Shown here piece after piece: positions 27,209 through 35,302 of a stretch of 64,000 bases of DNA (positions within the stretch are counted from its first letter, which is position 1; each line of letters starts with the position of its first letter). The DNA is from Formosa agariphila KMM 3901. Lineage in GTDB: Bacteria > Bacteroidota > Bacteroidia > Flavobacteriales > Flavobacteriaceae. The position numbers and the translations under genes are program-made. Location: assembly GCF_000723205.1 (NCBI RefSeq), contig NZ_HG315671.1, positions 4,061,507-4,125,506 of the forward strand, in the 5' to 3' direction. The notes beneath the pieces were generated by a model, which saw nothing but the letters and a program-made list of their open reading frames with translations, was not told the DNA's origin and searched no databases.

Positions 27209-27703
27209 TTAATGAATTGTTGTATTTTCTATTCTGAAGCCTACATCTGTAATGCCGTCAAGATTTGTTACACCATTTACCTTGCCATTTTCCCTCATGG
27301 CTTGTTGTATTTTTACAGTATAAGTTCCAGACTCACTTAAAATAAAGTCCTCCTTATACCATAATTTATTTTCTTTTATACTATTAAATCCTTCACCTAA
27401 AAATTCGCCACTAGGTTTTGCCATTTTATACTCTAAAGTATCGGTTATGGTTTTTCCGTGTGGAAATCCTAAGTCTACAATTAAAAACAAATTACTGTAT
27501 TTATAATCGTTGTTGTTTCTAATATTTACGAAAAAATTATAGGTATTAGTTGTATCTGGAGCTGTAAAATTAAACTGAACAACCTCATCTTTATTCCAAG
27601 TACCTGGTACCGACTTATAATCGTCGAAAACCTGATTCGAATCGCACGACGTCACTATACTAAACAAGATTAAAAAAAATAAAATCGCACTACTTCTCTG
27701 CAT
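27209..27703 (-). CDS. gldH: Gliding motility lipoprotein GldH
   Basis: Lipoprotein required for gliding in Flavobacterium and part of the gliding/type IX secretion gene set. The start at 27703 gives a 164-residue protein opening MQRSSAILFFLILFSIVTSCDS, a clear type II signal peptide with the lipidated cysteine at about residue 20. The frame is open further upstream, but that part lies in the basic repeat tail of ricT and is not credible protein. The start overlaps the ricT end by 14 nt. A long beta-rich domain follows (TNTYNFFVNIRNNNDYKYSNLFL). Confidence 0.9.
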   Translation of the reverse strand: MQRSSAILFFLILFSIVTSCDSNQVFDDYKSVPGTWNKDEVVQFNFTAPDTTNTYNFFVNIRNNNDYKYSNLFLIVDLGFPHGKTITDTLEYKMAKPSGEFLGEGFNSIKENKLWYKEDFILSESGTYTVKIQQAMRENGKVNGVTNLDGITDVGFRIENTTIH

Positions 27704-29189
27704 TGGTATTCGGATTTGATTTTTGATTAGGATTTGCTTTAGCATTAGGGTTGGGTCTAGGCTTCGGCTTTGGCCTAGCATTGGGATTAGGCTTCGCGTT
27801 TGGGTTTTGGTTAGGATTCTGTTTATTTTGAGGTTTCCTTTTATTTTTATTTCTATTATTTCTGTTCGGTCTTGGCTTTGCTGCGCCTCCCTCTTCTGTT
27901 GCCGTATTGGCTTTAGCATTAGGGTTGGGTTTTGTATTTGAATTACCCTTTACCTTAGCGTTTGGATTCTGATTAGGGTTTGAAGGTTTTTTTCTTCGTA
28001 CCGGTCTTTTCGTTGCAGGTTTTGTTGCTACAGCACCATCAGTTGCATCCTTACTTGTTGGCCTTGAGTTTTTATTCGTTCTACGTCGCTTAGACTTTTT
28101 TGGTTGATCAAATCGTGTTAAACTATCTTGACCTACAACGTTCTCAAACTCAACTTTAGTATCTTCTAATAAATCTACAGCGTATTCTTCTAAACTTGCA
28201 ACCGTTTCATTTTTCTTATTTAATGCGATAATTTCTTTGGCTTGTTCAATAGTAATTTTATGCCAATTCATCCACTCACCTTCATAAGCATACCACATAT
28301 GACCTTTAAAAATATCTGTTTTCTGACAAACAGCAGTTCCTTTTTCGGTCTTTAGTTTTACTTCTGTTTTAGGGAATTGCTTTAATGCATCTAAATACGT
28401 ATCTAACTCGTAATTTAAACAGCATTTTAATTTTCCGCATTGTCCAGCTAATTTCTGAGGATTTAAAGATAATTGCTGATATCTAGCTGCCGAAGTACTT
28501 ACCGATCTAAAATCTGTTAACCAAGTAGAACAGCATAACTCCCGACCACAAGATCCAATACCTCCTAAACGTGCAGCTTCCTGACGAAATCCTACTTGTT
28601 TCATTTCGATACGGGTTCTAAACTCGCGTGCAAAAACTTTAATTAATTCTCTAAAATCTACACGTTCTTCTGCAGTATAATAGAACGTAGCTTTACTTGC
28701 ATCTCCTTGATATTCGATATCGGAAATCTTCATATGAAGTTTTAAATCGATAGCAAATTGTCTGGCTTTAACTTTCATTGGCTCTTCCTTGTCCCGAGCC
28801 TCAGACCAAATATCAATATCGCGTTGCGATGCTTTCCTGTATATTTTTAAAATCTCTCCATCTTGAGAGATTTTTTTACGTTTCATTTGTACTCTTACCA
28901 ATTCTCCGGTAAGGGTAACCATTCCAATATCGTGACCATTTGCTGCTTGAGTAGCAACAATATCTCCAATACTTAATGTTAAATTCTCGGTATTTTTATA
29001 GTATTCTTTTCGTCCGTTTTTAAAACGGACTTCAATCCAATCAAAAGGAGCTTCACCATTTGGAAGCGACATATTTGCAAGCCAATCGAAAACCGTTAGT
29101 TTGTTGCAACTATCCGTTCCGCATGTTCCATTACTTTTGCAACCTTTAGGTTGGCCATCTTTTCCTGTCGAACAACTTTCACAAGCCAT
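27690..29189 (-). CDS. ricT: RicT/PSP1-domain protein with long basic Asn/Pro-rich tail
   Basis: The first ~350 residues match the PSP1/YaaT family (RicT in Bacillus, where the RicAFT complex affects RNA processing). Cysteine motifs include CGRELCCSTW and QCGKLKCCLNYELD, and an N-terminal cluster (CESCSTGKDGQPKGCKSNGTCGTDSC) may hold metal or an Fe-S cluster. Residues from about 360 to 499 form a disordered, strongly basic tail with repeated NPNAK/NPNQ units, rare in the core family and suggestive of RNA binding. It is the first gene of the ricT-gldH-PBP1A operon and overlaps gldH by 14 nt. Confidence 0.9.
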   Translation of the reverse strand: MACESCSTGKDGQPKGCKSNGTCGTDSCNKLTVFDWLANMSLPNGEAPFDWIEVRFKNGRKEYYKNTENLTLSIGDIVATQAANGHDIGMVTLTGELVRVQMKRKKISQDGEILKIYRKASQRDIDIWSEARDKEEPMKVKARQFAIDLKLHMKISDIEYQGDASKATFYYTAEERVDFRELIKVFAREFRTRIEMKQVGFRQEAARLGGIGSCGRELCCSTWLTDFRSVSTSAARYQQLSLNPQKLAGQCGKLKCCLNYELDTYLDALKQFPKTEVKLKTEKGTAVCQKTDIFKGHMWYAYEGEWMNWHKITIEQAKEIIALNKKNETVASLEEYAVDLLEDTKVEFENVVGQDSLTRFDQPKKSKRRRTNKNSRPTSKDATDGAVATKPATKRPVRRKKPSNPNQNPNAKVKGNSNTKPNPNAKANTATEEGGAAKPRPNRNNRNKNKRKPQNKQNPNQNPNAKPNPNARPKPKPRPNPNAKANPNQKSNPNTNAEK

Positions 29190-29245
29190 AAATTATGTAT
29201 ATATAGATTCTGATAATCAACGATTAACAGAAGAGAATTAGTAAA

Positions 29246-29272
29246 ATGAAGTTTCAATTTTTAAAACTTCAT
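29246..29272 (-). terminator. Hairpin downstream of the radical SAM gene
   Basis: Perfect 9-bp stem ATGAAGTTT/AAACTTCAT with a 9-nt loop, followed on the minus strand by TTTTACT. It lies about 80 nt beyond the stop codon of the radical SAM gene and upstream of ricT, fitting the end of the trhO operon. Confidence 0.5.
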
Positions 29273-29353
29273 ATAGTTGTGAGCAGGACAAGCCTAACAC
29301 TCACTTTAGTCTGTAAAGATATGATTATTCTAAAGACTTGAAAAAAAGAAATT

Positions 29354-30358
29354 TTAATTCAACTCAACTTCATAGTTTAATCGATTTGATAAGGATTTTA
29401 ATTCTTTTTCAGACTTAAATACATTAGAAAGCAATGTTCTACTCCAACCAATTTGATTAGCGTAGTCGTTAAAAGAATTCGTTTTCCAATTAAAGCCTTT
29501 TTTCCAGAAACTATCTGGAGAAACGTAACAAAATGTATAATCGAATATTAAACTTGAAGCATTTTTTTCGTCGTGTTTAGGAATATATTTTGGCGCTAAC
29601 AATGTTATATCATGAGCTTTACACGACTTACGTATATTTTCGATTAGATTTGGATAATCGTCTCGAATAGCATCTAAATCGAAATCGCTATACTCTGTAT
29701 TTCCAATTTTTTGAATGGGTCTAATTTGAAGCATATCGAAACTATCTCCATTAAAATACTTGAAAAAATCTTTGAGCTCGTAAAAATTATCTTTGTTGAA
29801 GGTGTAATTAATACGCACTTTAAACTTATAAGTAGACTTTAGCCTTGCAAATACTTGAAAGACATTTTGAAACTTTTTGTAACTCGCCTTATTCATGAAA
29901 TTTTCGTAACTCGTTTTTGTTACGCCATGAAGTGAAATTGTAAACTCGTTAAGTCCGGCTTCTAAAAGAGAAATAATTTTCTCTTCGGTTAGTAAATTAG
30001 CGTTAGTTGTAATTGAAATATAGGGTACGCGATATGTTTTCCCTAATTGTACAATTCTTACCAAATCTTTATATAAAGTTGGCTCTGTACCGCAACCTAT
30101 CTGAAGTTTTAAAGCTCGACTAAAAATAGTGCTTGCAACTTGATTAATCTCGTCTGCTTTAAACTGTCCTTTTAAGGTTTTTACATAATCTACATCTGTA
30201 AAATAACACATTTTACAACGTAAATTACATGCCATTACAGGATCTAAGTTTACCGCCAAATACCGCTTATTAAACGTATGCAACACAAAAAGACCAAGGA
30301 ATTTAATTCTGTGACTTTTTATTTTTCGATTGAGTTGTAACAGTTTATAAACGTTCAT
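29354..30358 (-). CDS. Radical SAM protein of the tRNA-hydroxylation operon
   Basis: A 334-residue radical SAM enzyme with the 4Fe-4S motif CNLRCKMC near residue 44, followed by a TIM-barrel core (GCGTEPTLYKDL, ISITTNANLLTEEKI, FTISLHGVTKTSYENF). The C-terminal part shows scattered cysteines (SCKAHD, TFCYVSPDSFW) but no obvious full SPASM pattern. It is the last gene after trhO, trhP and a ferredoxin, 4 nt downstream of the ferredoxin. Substrate unknown; a role in RNA or cofactor modification is inferred only from its neighbours. Confidence 0.87.
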   Translation of the reverse strand: MNVYKLLQLNRKIKSHRIKFLGLFVLHTFNKRYLAVNLDPVMACNLRCKMCYFTDVDYVKTLKGQFKADEINQVASTIFSRALKLQIGCGTEPTLYKDLVRIVQLGKTYRVPYISITTNANLLTEEKIISLLEAGLNEFTISLHGVTKTSYENFMNKASYKKFQNVFQVFARLKSTYKFKVRINYTFNKDNFYELKDFFKYFNGDSFDMLQIRPIQKIGNTEYSDFDLDAIRDDYPNLIENIRKSCKAHDITLLAPKYIPKHDEKNASSLIFDYTFCYVSPDSFWKKGFNWKTNSFNDYANQIGWSRTLLSNVFKSEKELKSLSNRLNYEVELN

Positions 30359-30362
30359 TAAA

Positions 30363-30593
30363 TCAATTATTTTTCACACTAATAATATTTACAGGACATG
30401 CTTTTGATGCATTTTCGCAAGCCTCTAATATAGAATAATCATTACTCTTTAATGTGAAAAACCCTTTTTTTTCTTGCCCCTGCAACAAAACTGTTTTGCC
30501 GTCTTTTTTAGACATTTGGAATTGTTGCGGCGCCATTTCTACACAATAATTACAGCCGATACATTTATTTCGCTGTAGCGTAATTATAACCAT
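30363..30593 (-). CDS. Single-cluster 4Fe-4S ferredoxin
   Basis: A 76-residue ferredoxin with CIGCNYCVEMAP near the N-terminus and the distal cysteine in SKACPVNII, enough for one [4Fe-4S] cluster. One additional cysteine (LEACENA) precedes the last. The central part (QMSKKDGKTVLLQGQEKKGFF) is a loop insertion. It overlaps the trhP stop region by 1 nt and lies 4 nt before the radical SAM gene, so it is well placed to deliver electrons to either TrhP, whose family needs an Fe-S cluster, or the radical SAM enzyme. Confidence 0.9.
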   Translation of the reverse strand: MVIITLQRNKCIGCNYCVEMAPQQFQMSKKDGKTVLLQGQEKKGFFTLKSNDYSILEACENASKACPVNIISVKNN

Positions 30594-31837
30594 TAGGCTT
30601 CAACTTTATTTTCTACAATTTTATATAATTTATCTGATGGACGTATTCTAAACTCAAGTGGTATAGTTACCATATCGCCTTTAGAGCCTTTTGCAGATTT
30701 TTTATTATTAGCCATAAGTTCTTCTACTTTCATTTCTTGAGCTCCTGTTGTTGGCCCAGTAACAAGAATAGTATCGCCTACAGTAACTTCGAATGCCTCA
30801 ATTTTAAACTCTCCAATTTTAGCTTTGGGATAAAAATGTGTGCCTTTGCCAATATATACTTTCTTTTGTGTGGCATGCGACCCTGAGCCATTACTCCACT
30901 CTCCTAATTTCTGACCTAAATAATAACCACTCCAAAATCCGCGATTGTAAACTTTTTCAAGCTCTTGCATCCAGCCAATCACTTTCTCTTTGCTATACGT
31001 TCCATTATCAATACTATCTATAGCATCTCGGTAACATTTAATTACTTTTGCAACATATTCAGGTGCTCGTCCTCTTCCTTCAATTTTTAAAACAGTAATT
31101 CCTGCATCTATAATTTCATCTAAGAAATCTATGGTACATAAATCTTTTGGCGACATGATATACTCATTATCTAATTCCATTTCGAAACCTGTTTCCTGAT
31201 CGATAACCGTATATTTTTTTCTACAGTTTTGTTTACATGCCCCACGATTAGCAGAAGAATTAGCCGAGTGCAAACTCATATAACACTTTCCTGAAACTGC
31301 CATACATAATGCACCGTGTCCAAAAATTTCTATTTCGACTAAATTCCCAGAAGGTCCCTTAATTTGTTCCTTTTTTATGGCCTCGGTAATCTTCTTAACC
31401 TGACGCAAACTTAACTCTCGGCTTAACACCATAGTATCTGCAAATAATGCGTAAAACTTAACCGTTTCTATATTGGTAACATTTATTTGCGTAGAAATAT
31501 GAACTTCCATACCATGCTCTCTAGCCATGGCAATCACGGCCTGATCCATAGCAATCACAGCTGTAATATTAGCTACTTTTGCTTGTTTTATAAGTGTTTT
31601 TACGATTGATAAATCGTGATCGTAAATTATAGTGTTTAAAGTTAAATACGTTCTTACGTTTTTAGCTTCGCAACGTTTTGCTATTTCAGGAAGATCGTCT
31701 AAAGTAAAGTTTACTGTAGCTCGCGCTCGCATATTAAGTTGTTCTACACCAAAATAGACTGAATTTGCGCCATTATCTAGAGCAGCCTGCAAAGATTCGA
31801 AATTCCCTGCTGGAGCCATTAATTCTATATGTTGCAT
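30593..31837 (-). CDS. trhP: Peptidase U32-family tRNA uridine hydroxylase TrhP
   Basis: Homologue of E. coli TrhP (YegQ), which with prephenate forms 5-hydroxyuridine at tRNA wobble position 34. At 414 residues it has the family length. The U32 signature is present (EIFGHGALCMAVSGKCYMS), and the four cysteines expected to bind Fe-S are seen there and in RGACKQNCRKKY. The N-terminus (ELMAPAGNFESLQAALDNGA) and the VLKIEGRGRAPEYVAKV segment also match. It starts 4 nt after trhO. The protease name of the family is historical; other U32 members act in ubiquinone and 23S rRNA hydroxylation, but length and context favour TrhP. Confidence 0.87.
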   Translation of the reverse strand: MQHIELMAPAGNFESLQAALDNGANSVYFGVEQLNMRARATVNFTLDDLPEIAKRCEAKNVRTYLTLNTIIYDHDLSIVKTLIKQAKVANITAVIAMDQAVIAMAREHGMEVHISTQINVTNIETVKFYALFADTMVLSRELSLRQVKKITEAIKKEQIKGPSGNLVEIEIFGHGALCMAVSGKCYMSLHSANSSANRGACKQNCRKKYTVIDQETGFEMELDNEYIMSPKDLCTIDFLDEIIDAGITVLKIEGRGRAPEYVAKVIKCYRDAIDSIDNGTYSKEKVIGWMQELEKVYNRGFWSGYYLGQKLGEWSNGSGSHATQKKVYIGKGTHFYPKAKIGEFKIEAFEVTVGDTILVTGPTTGAQEMKVEELMANNKKSAKGSKGDMVTIPLEFRIRPSDKLYKIVENKVEA

Positions 31838-31841
31838 ATTC

Positions 31842-32921
31842 TTACTCTTTTAAAGCATCTGTATTCAAGCTATCAAAAATATTACGAAGGTCTTTTTTGT
31901 ACGGCAAATGGTCTGCACGTCCTTTTTTAAAGATGTCGTTACTATTTCCTTGACCTTTACGCAATGCTTTTTGTTCTTCGTAAGGTAAACTATGAATCTC
32001 TTTACAAGTTGTTGAGCAACAACCATCCATTTCTGCCTTACATTTTTCACATTGAATAAACAGTAAATGGCACGCATCATTCGCGCAATTTTCGTGTGTA
32101 TCTGCAGGTTCTCCACATTGGTGGCAACAAGCTATAACATCGTCGGTAATACGTTCTGAACGACGTTCGTCGAACACGAAGTTTTTTCCTAAGAATTTAT
32201 TTTCAAGCTTACGATCGTTAACTTGTCTGGTATATTCAATAATTCCACCTTCTAGCTGAAATACATTTTTAAAACCTTTATGTTTAAAGTAGGCACTTGC
32301 TTTTTCGCAACGAATACCACCTGTACAATACATAACCAGTTTTTTATCCTCTTTAAATTCCTTTAAATCATTTTCAATAATTGGTAACGATTCTCTAAAG
32401 GTATCGACATCTGGACGACGTGCATTTTTAAAATGCCCGATTTCACTCTCGTAATGATTACGCATATCTACAAGAATGGTATTTTCGTCTTCTATTAATT
32501 CGTTGAACTGAATAGCATCTACGTGTCTACCTTTATTAGTAACGTCGAAAGTCTCGTCGTTTAAACCATCGGCAACAATTTTGTCACGCACTTTAACTTT
32601 CAGTTTTAAAAATGACATATTATCCTGCTCTACAGCAATATTAAGTCGAATATCTTTTAAAAATGAAATAGAGTCTAAATGCGTTTTAAATTCGTTGAAG
32701 CGATCTGCTGGCAAAGACAATTGCGCATTTATACCTTCGTGAGCGACATAAATTCGCCCTAGAACATCTAATGCGTTCCAAGTAATAAATAACTGATCTC
32801 TAAAGGTGTGAGGATTTTCAATTTTAGCGTACTGATAGAAAGATAAGGTTAATCGATCTTTTCCTGCTTTTTCGATTAACTCTGCACGTTCTTTAGCACT
32901 TAATTTATTGTACAGTTGCAT
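31842..32921 (-). CDS. trhO: O2-dependent tRNA uridine-5-hydroxylase TrhO (rhodanese family)
   Basis: Homologue of E. coli TrhO (YceA), which hydroxylates U34 of tRNA with O2 independently of prephenate. The 359-residue protein has an N-terminal acylphosphatase-like domain (IYVAHEGINAQLSLP) and a rhodanese domain with active loop MYCTGGIRCEKASAYFKHKG. A cysteine-rich C-terminal segment follows (CCHQCGEP..CANDACHLLFIQCEKC..GCCSTTC) that probably binds zinc. It is first in a four-gene operon with trhP, ferredoxin and radical SAM genes, and faces recA across a palindromic promoter region. Confidence 0.92.
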   Translation of the reverse strand: MQLYNKLSAKERAELIEKAGKDRLTLSFYQYAKIENPHTFRDQLFITWNALDVLGRIYVAHEGINAQLSLPADRFNEFKTHLDSISFLKDIRLNIAVEQDNMSFLKLKVKVRDKIVADGLNDETFDVTNKGRHVDAIQFNELIEDENTILVDMRNHYESEIGHFKNARRPDVDTFRESLPIIENDLKEFKEDKKLVMYCTGGIRCEKASAYFKHKGFKNVFQLEGGIIEYTRQVNDRKLENKFLGKNFVFDERRSERITDDVIACCHQCGEPADTHENCANDACHLLFIQCEKCKAEMDGCCSTTCKEIHSLPYEEQKALRKGQGNSNDIFKKGRADHLPYKKDLRNIFDSLNTDALKE

Positions 32922-32949
32922 GCTATACTAATGTTTTAAGGTTAAAAAA

Positions 32950-32957
32950 TATTTTTG
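32950..32957 (+). promoter_or_regulatory. Probable -7 element toward recA
   Basis: TATTTTTG fits TAnnTTTG. A transcript from here would have a leader of about 225 nt before recA, containing the small open frame at 33037-33177. The -33 region is weak. It shares the TTTGCAAA centre with the opposite-strand element at 32958-32965. Confidence 0.4.
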
Positions 32958-32965
32958 CAAAGGTA
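32958..32965 (-). promoter_or_regulatory. Probable -7 element of the trhO operon
   Basis: On the minus strand TACCTTTG matches TAnnTTTG exactly, 36 nt before the trhO start codon. No good -33 TTTG lies at the ideal spacing. With 32950-32957 it forms the palindrome TAnnTTTGCAAAnnTA. Confidence 0.55.
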
Positions 32966-33036
32966 CTGATTTTAGACAAAACACTAAATTTTAATTAAAA
33001 AAACCTTAGTAATGAATTCTACATCAAGCCTCTACA

Positions 33037-33177
33037 ATGAGTTTCATGCCGCAAATTTATTTATTATCAATAATTTTTCATACTTTATTAAGCTACGAAC
33101 AAACTAAAAAAGGTTGCTATTTAAAATTGTTAGATGATCCAAGAAGTCGTATTTTAGCAGCTCTTATTTCAGTATAA
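33037..33177 (+). CDS. Possible small protein upstream of recA, 46 residues
   Basis: Open frame of 47 codons ending 12 nt before the recA start. The protein opens MSFMPQIYLLSIIFHTLLS, a short hydrophobic stretch, and continues into a charged part containing KKGCYLKLLDDPRSRILAAL, which looks more protein-like than chance AT-rich sequence. No family recognised. It could be a leader peptide of recA, an independent small membrane-associated protein, or a remnant. Confidence 0.3.
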   Translation: MSFMPQIYLLSIIFHTLLSYEQTKKGCYLKLLDDPRSRILAALISV

Positions 33178-33189
33178 AAACACAATTAG

Positions 33190-34197
33190 ATGAGCAAGGA
33201 AAAAGAAGCAAAATTAAAAGCGTTACAGCTTACTTTAGATAAATTAGACAAGACTTACGGTAAAGGTACCGTAATGAGAATGAGCGATAAAGCCGTAGTA
33301 GAGGTTGAAGCAATACCAAGTGGATCTTTAGGTTTAGATTTAGCTTTAGGCGTAGGAGGATACCCAAGAGGACGTGTTATAGAAATATATGGACCAGAAT
33401 CTTCTGGTAAAACAACACTAACATTACACGCTATTGCAGAAGCTCAAAAAGCTGGTGGAATCGCTGCGTTTATTGATGCAGAACACGCTTTCGATAGATT
33501 TTATGCCGCTAAATTAGGCGTAGACATAGACAACTTAATTATATCGCAACCAGACCATGGGGAACAAGCATTAGAGATTGCTGAAAACTTAGTACGTTCT
33601 GGAGCTATAGATATTGTAGTTATTGACTCGGTTGCAGCATTAACACCTAAGAGTGAAATTGAAGGTGAAATGGGAGATTCTAAAATGGGATTACATGCCC
33701 GTTTAATGTCTCAAGCCCTTCGTAAGCTTACAGGGTCTATTAGCAAGACCAACTGTACTATGTTTTTCATTAACCAATTACGTGAAAAGATTGGTGTTAT
33801 GTTTGGAAACCCAGAAACAACTACAGGTGGTAATGCCTTAAAGTTCTATGCTTCTGTACGTTTAGACATTCGTAGATCTACTCAGATTAAAGATACTAAT
33901 GGTGATGTTATGGGTAACAAAACCAAAGTAAAAGTGGTTAAAAACAAAGTAGCTCCGCCATTTAAAACAGCTGAATTCGACATTATGTATGGTGAAGGTG
34001 TTTCTAAAGTAGGTGAAATTTTAGATTTAGCAGTAGAGTTAGAAATTGTTAAAAAGAGTGGTTCATGGTTTAGCTACCAAGACACGAAATTAGGACAAGG
34101 ACGTGATGCTGTTAAGATTATGATAAAAGATAATCCAGAATTATTTGAAGAACTTGAATTAAAAATAAAAGATGCCATTAAAGCTATGAAAGAATAA
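33190..34197 (+). CDS. recA: Recombinase RecA
   Basis: Central protein of homologous recombination: it forms ATP-dependent filaments on single-stranded DNA and triggers LexA-type self-cleavage where present. The 335-residue protein has Walker [11 protein letters not shown], Walker [11 protein letters not shown], the L2/MAW-type segments [24 protein letters not shown], and a lysine-rich C-terminus. It is flanked by a 268-bp upstream gap with a bidirectional promoter motif and by a strong terminator 40 nt downstream, so it appears monocistronic apart from a possible small upstream frame. I see no obvious LexA box. Confidence 0.99.
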   Translation: MSKEKEAKLKALQLTLDKLDKTYGKGTVMRMSDKAVVEVEAIPSGSLGLDLALGVGGYPRGRVIEIYGPESSGKTTLTLHAIAEAQKAGGIAAFIDAEHAFDRFYAAKLGVDIDNLIISQPDHGEQALEIAENLVRSGAIDIVVIDSVAALTPKSEIEGEMGDSKMGLHARLMSQALRKLTGSISKTNCTMFFINQLREKIGVMFGNPETTTGGNALKFYASVRLDIRRSTQIKDTNGDVMGNKTKVKVVKNKVAPPFKTAEFDIMYGEGVSKVGEILDLAVELEIVKKSGSWFSYQDTKLGQGRDAVKIMIKDNPELFEELELKIKDAIKAMKE

Positions 34198-34236
34198 TTT
34201 AAATAGTATTCTTCAGCATTGTAGTGCTTAAATGTT

Positions 34237-34266
34237 AAAATCCCGATGTATTTCGGGATTTTTTAT
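34237..34266 (+). terminator. Rho-independent terminator after recA
   Basis: Perfect 10-bp stem AAAATCCCGA/TCGGGATTTT with a 6-nt loop and a following T run, 40 nt after the recA stop codon. Confidence 0.9.
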
Positions 34267-34327
34267 TTTTCGACGCAACCTTTTTAAAACATCTACATCT
34301 ATAAATAAACACTCTAAATTTATAGAC

Positions 34328-34786
34328 ATGAAAAAACTTCTTTTATTATTTGTAGCAACATTAACGTTAGCATCTTGCGACACCAATGATGATAACATAA
34401 ATTATTATTATGATGCTGTTCCCACAGTTTCTGCAGACGTTCCTCCAACCATGGAAACCGACAAAGCCTACACCATTACTATAGACTATAAGAAACCTAC
34501 AAACTGTTACACGTTTGCAACAACTAATATTGAAGGTCGTATTATAGAAACAGAAGACCCTGATAATCCTGACGCTGAACCAACAGAAACAAGAATTATA
34601 ACAATGGCAGTCATTAACAGAGTTGATATTAAAACAGATGGCGAATGTGAAGAACTTGCCGAAATAGCACAAACTCCTGTAAATTTCGAAACACTAGAAT
34701 CGGGATCTTATATTTTTAGATTTTGGGCAGGTGTAGACGAAAATGAAGAAGATATATTCTTAGAATATCCTGCTCAAATCTTATAA
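34328..34786 (+). CDS. Small lipoprotein, tandem copy 1
   Basis: A 152-residue lipoprotein: MKKLLLLFVATLTLASCDTNDD has a textbook lipobox (LASC). The start at 34328 is chosen because the frame upstream runs through the recA terminator. The mature part is acidic, begins with an Asp/Asn/Tyr-rich linker, and has a beta-rich pattern ending GSYIFRFWAGVDE..IFLEY. Two cysteines (NCYTF, GECEEL) match those of copy 2. Function unknown. It is the first of four plus-strand genes that lead into an ECF sigma factor, so it may be a target or sensor of that system. Confidence 0.85.
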   Translation: MKKLLLLFVATLTLASCDTNDDNINYYYDAVPTVSADVPPTMETDKAYTITIDYKKPTNCYTFATTNIEGRIIETEDPDNPDAEPTETRIITMAVINRVDIKTDGECEELAEIAQTPVNFETLESGSYIFRFWAGVDENEEDIFLEYPAQIL

Positions 34787-34821
34787 AACATTTATTAATT
34801 TAAAATCAATTTTACAAAGAC

Positions 34822-35277
34822 ATGAAAAAATTACTTTTATTATTCGTAGCCGCATTAACTTTAGCATCTTGCGACACTAACGACGATTATTCAAATTTTT
34901 ACTATGAATACGTCCCAACAGAAGAAGCAGACGTTCCTGCTGAAATGGAAATTGGTAAAATTTACCGAATACATGTAGATTATATTGCACCAACAACGTG
35001 TTACCAATATGTAAATCTAGACTACAACAAAAGCATTGAAGATATAGATGATCTAGATGGTAACCCTATTGAAACAAATATTAGAACGATAGGCATTGTA
35101 AATAGAGTATTCGAAGATGACGCTTGCGAAGTTTCAGACGCTACTAAACAAGTCTTTTTTGATTTTGAACCAAGAGCCGAAGGTCCATACGTGTTTAGAT
35201 TCTGGGTTGGAGAAGATGAAGAAGGCGAAAACATATATTTAGAATACGAAACTGAAGTTATATCGCATATTGACTAA
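34822..35277 (+). CDS. Small lipoprotein, tandem copy 2
   Basis: Paralogue of the previous gene, 151 residues, with nearly the same signal peptide (MKKLLLLFVAALTLASCDTNDD). Shared features are the YVPT..ADVPAEME segment after the linker, the TTCYQY cysteine, a second cysteine before the central strand (DDACEVS), and a final PYVFRFWVGEDEEGENIYLEY block. Sequence between these blocks has diverged widely while the signal sequence stayed almost unchanged, which may reflect selection or local gene conversion. It lies 25 nt upstream of the sigma factor's TTG start. Confidence 0.85.
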   Translation: MKKLLLLFVAALTLASCDTNDDYSNFYYEYVPTEEADVPAEMEIGKIYRIHVDYIAPTTCYQYVNLDYNKSIEDIDDLDGNPIETNIRTIGIVNRVFEDDACEVSDATKQVFFDFEPRAEGPYVFRFWVGEDEEGENIYLEYETEVISHID

Positions 35278-35302
35278 TTATTTATAATAACTAAAAACCC
35301 CT

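Noticed and set aside
27704-27919. Upstream extension of gldH
   Set aside because: This is an alternative frame of the RicT repeat tail, with an Arg/Gln/Ile-rich product; the lipoprotein signal starts at 27703.
27698-28000. Repeated units in DNA resembling a short tandem-repeat or CRISPR-like array
   Set aside because: The repetition is the codon repeat of the NPNAK/NPNQ tail of RicT; unit lengths vary and there are no unique spacers or cas genes.
31865-32116. Alternative minus-strand frame of 83 codons inside trhO
   Set aside because: It lies within the cysteine-rich coding region of trhO in another frame and has no independent support.
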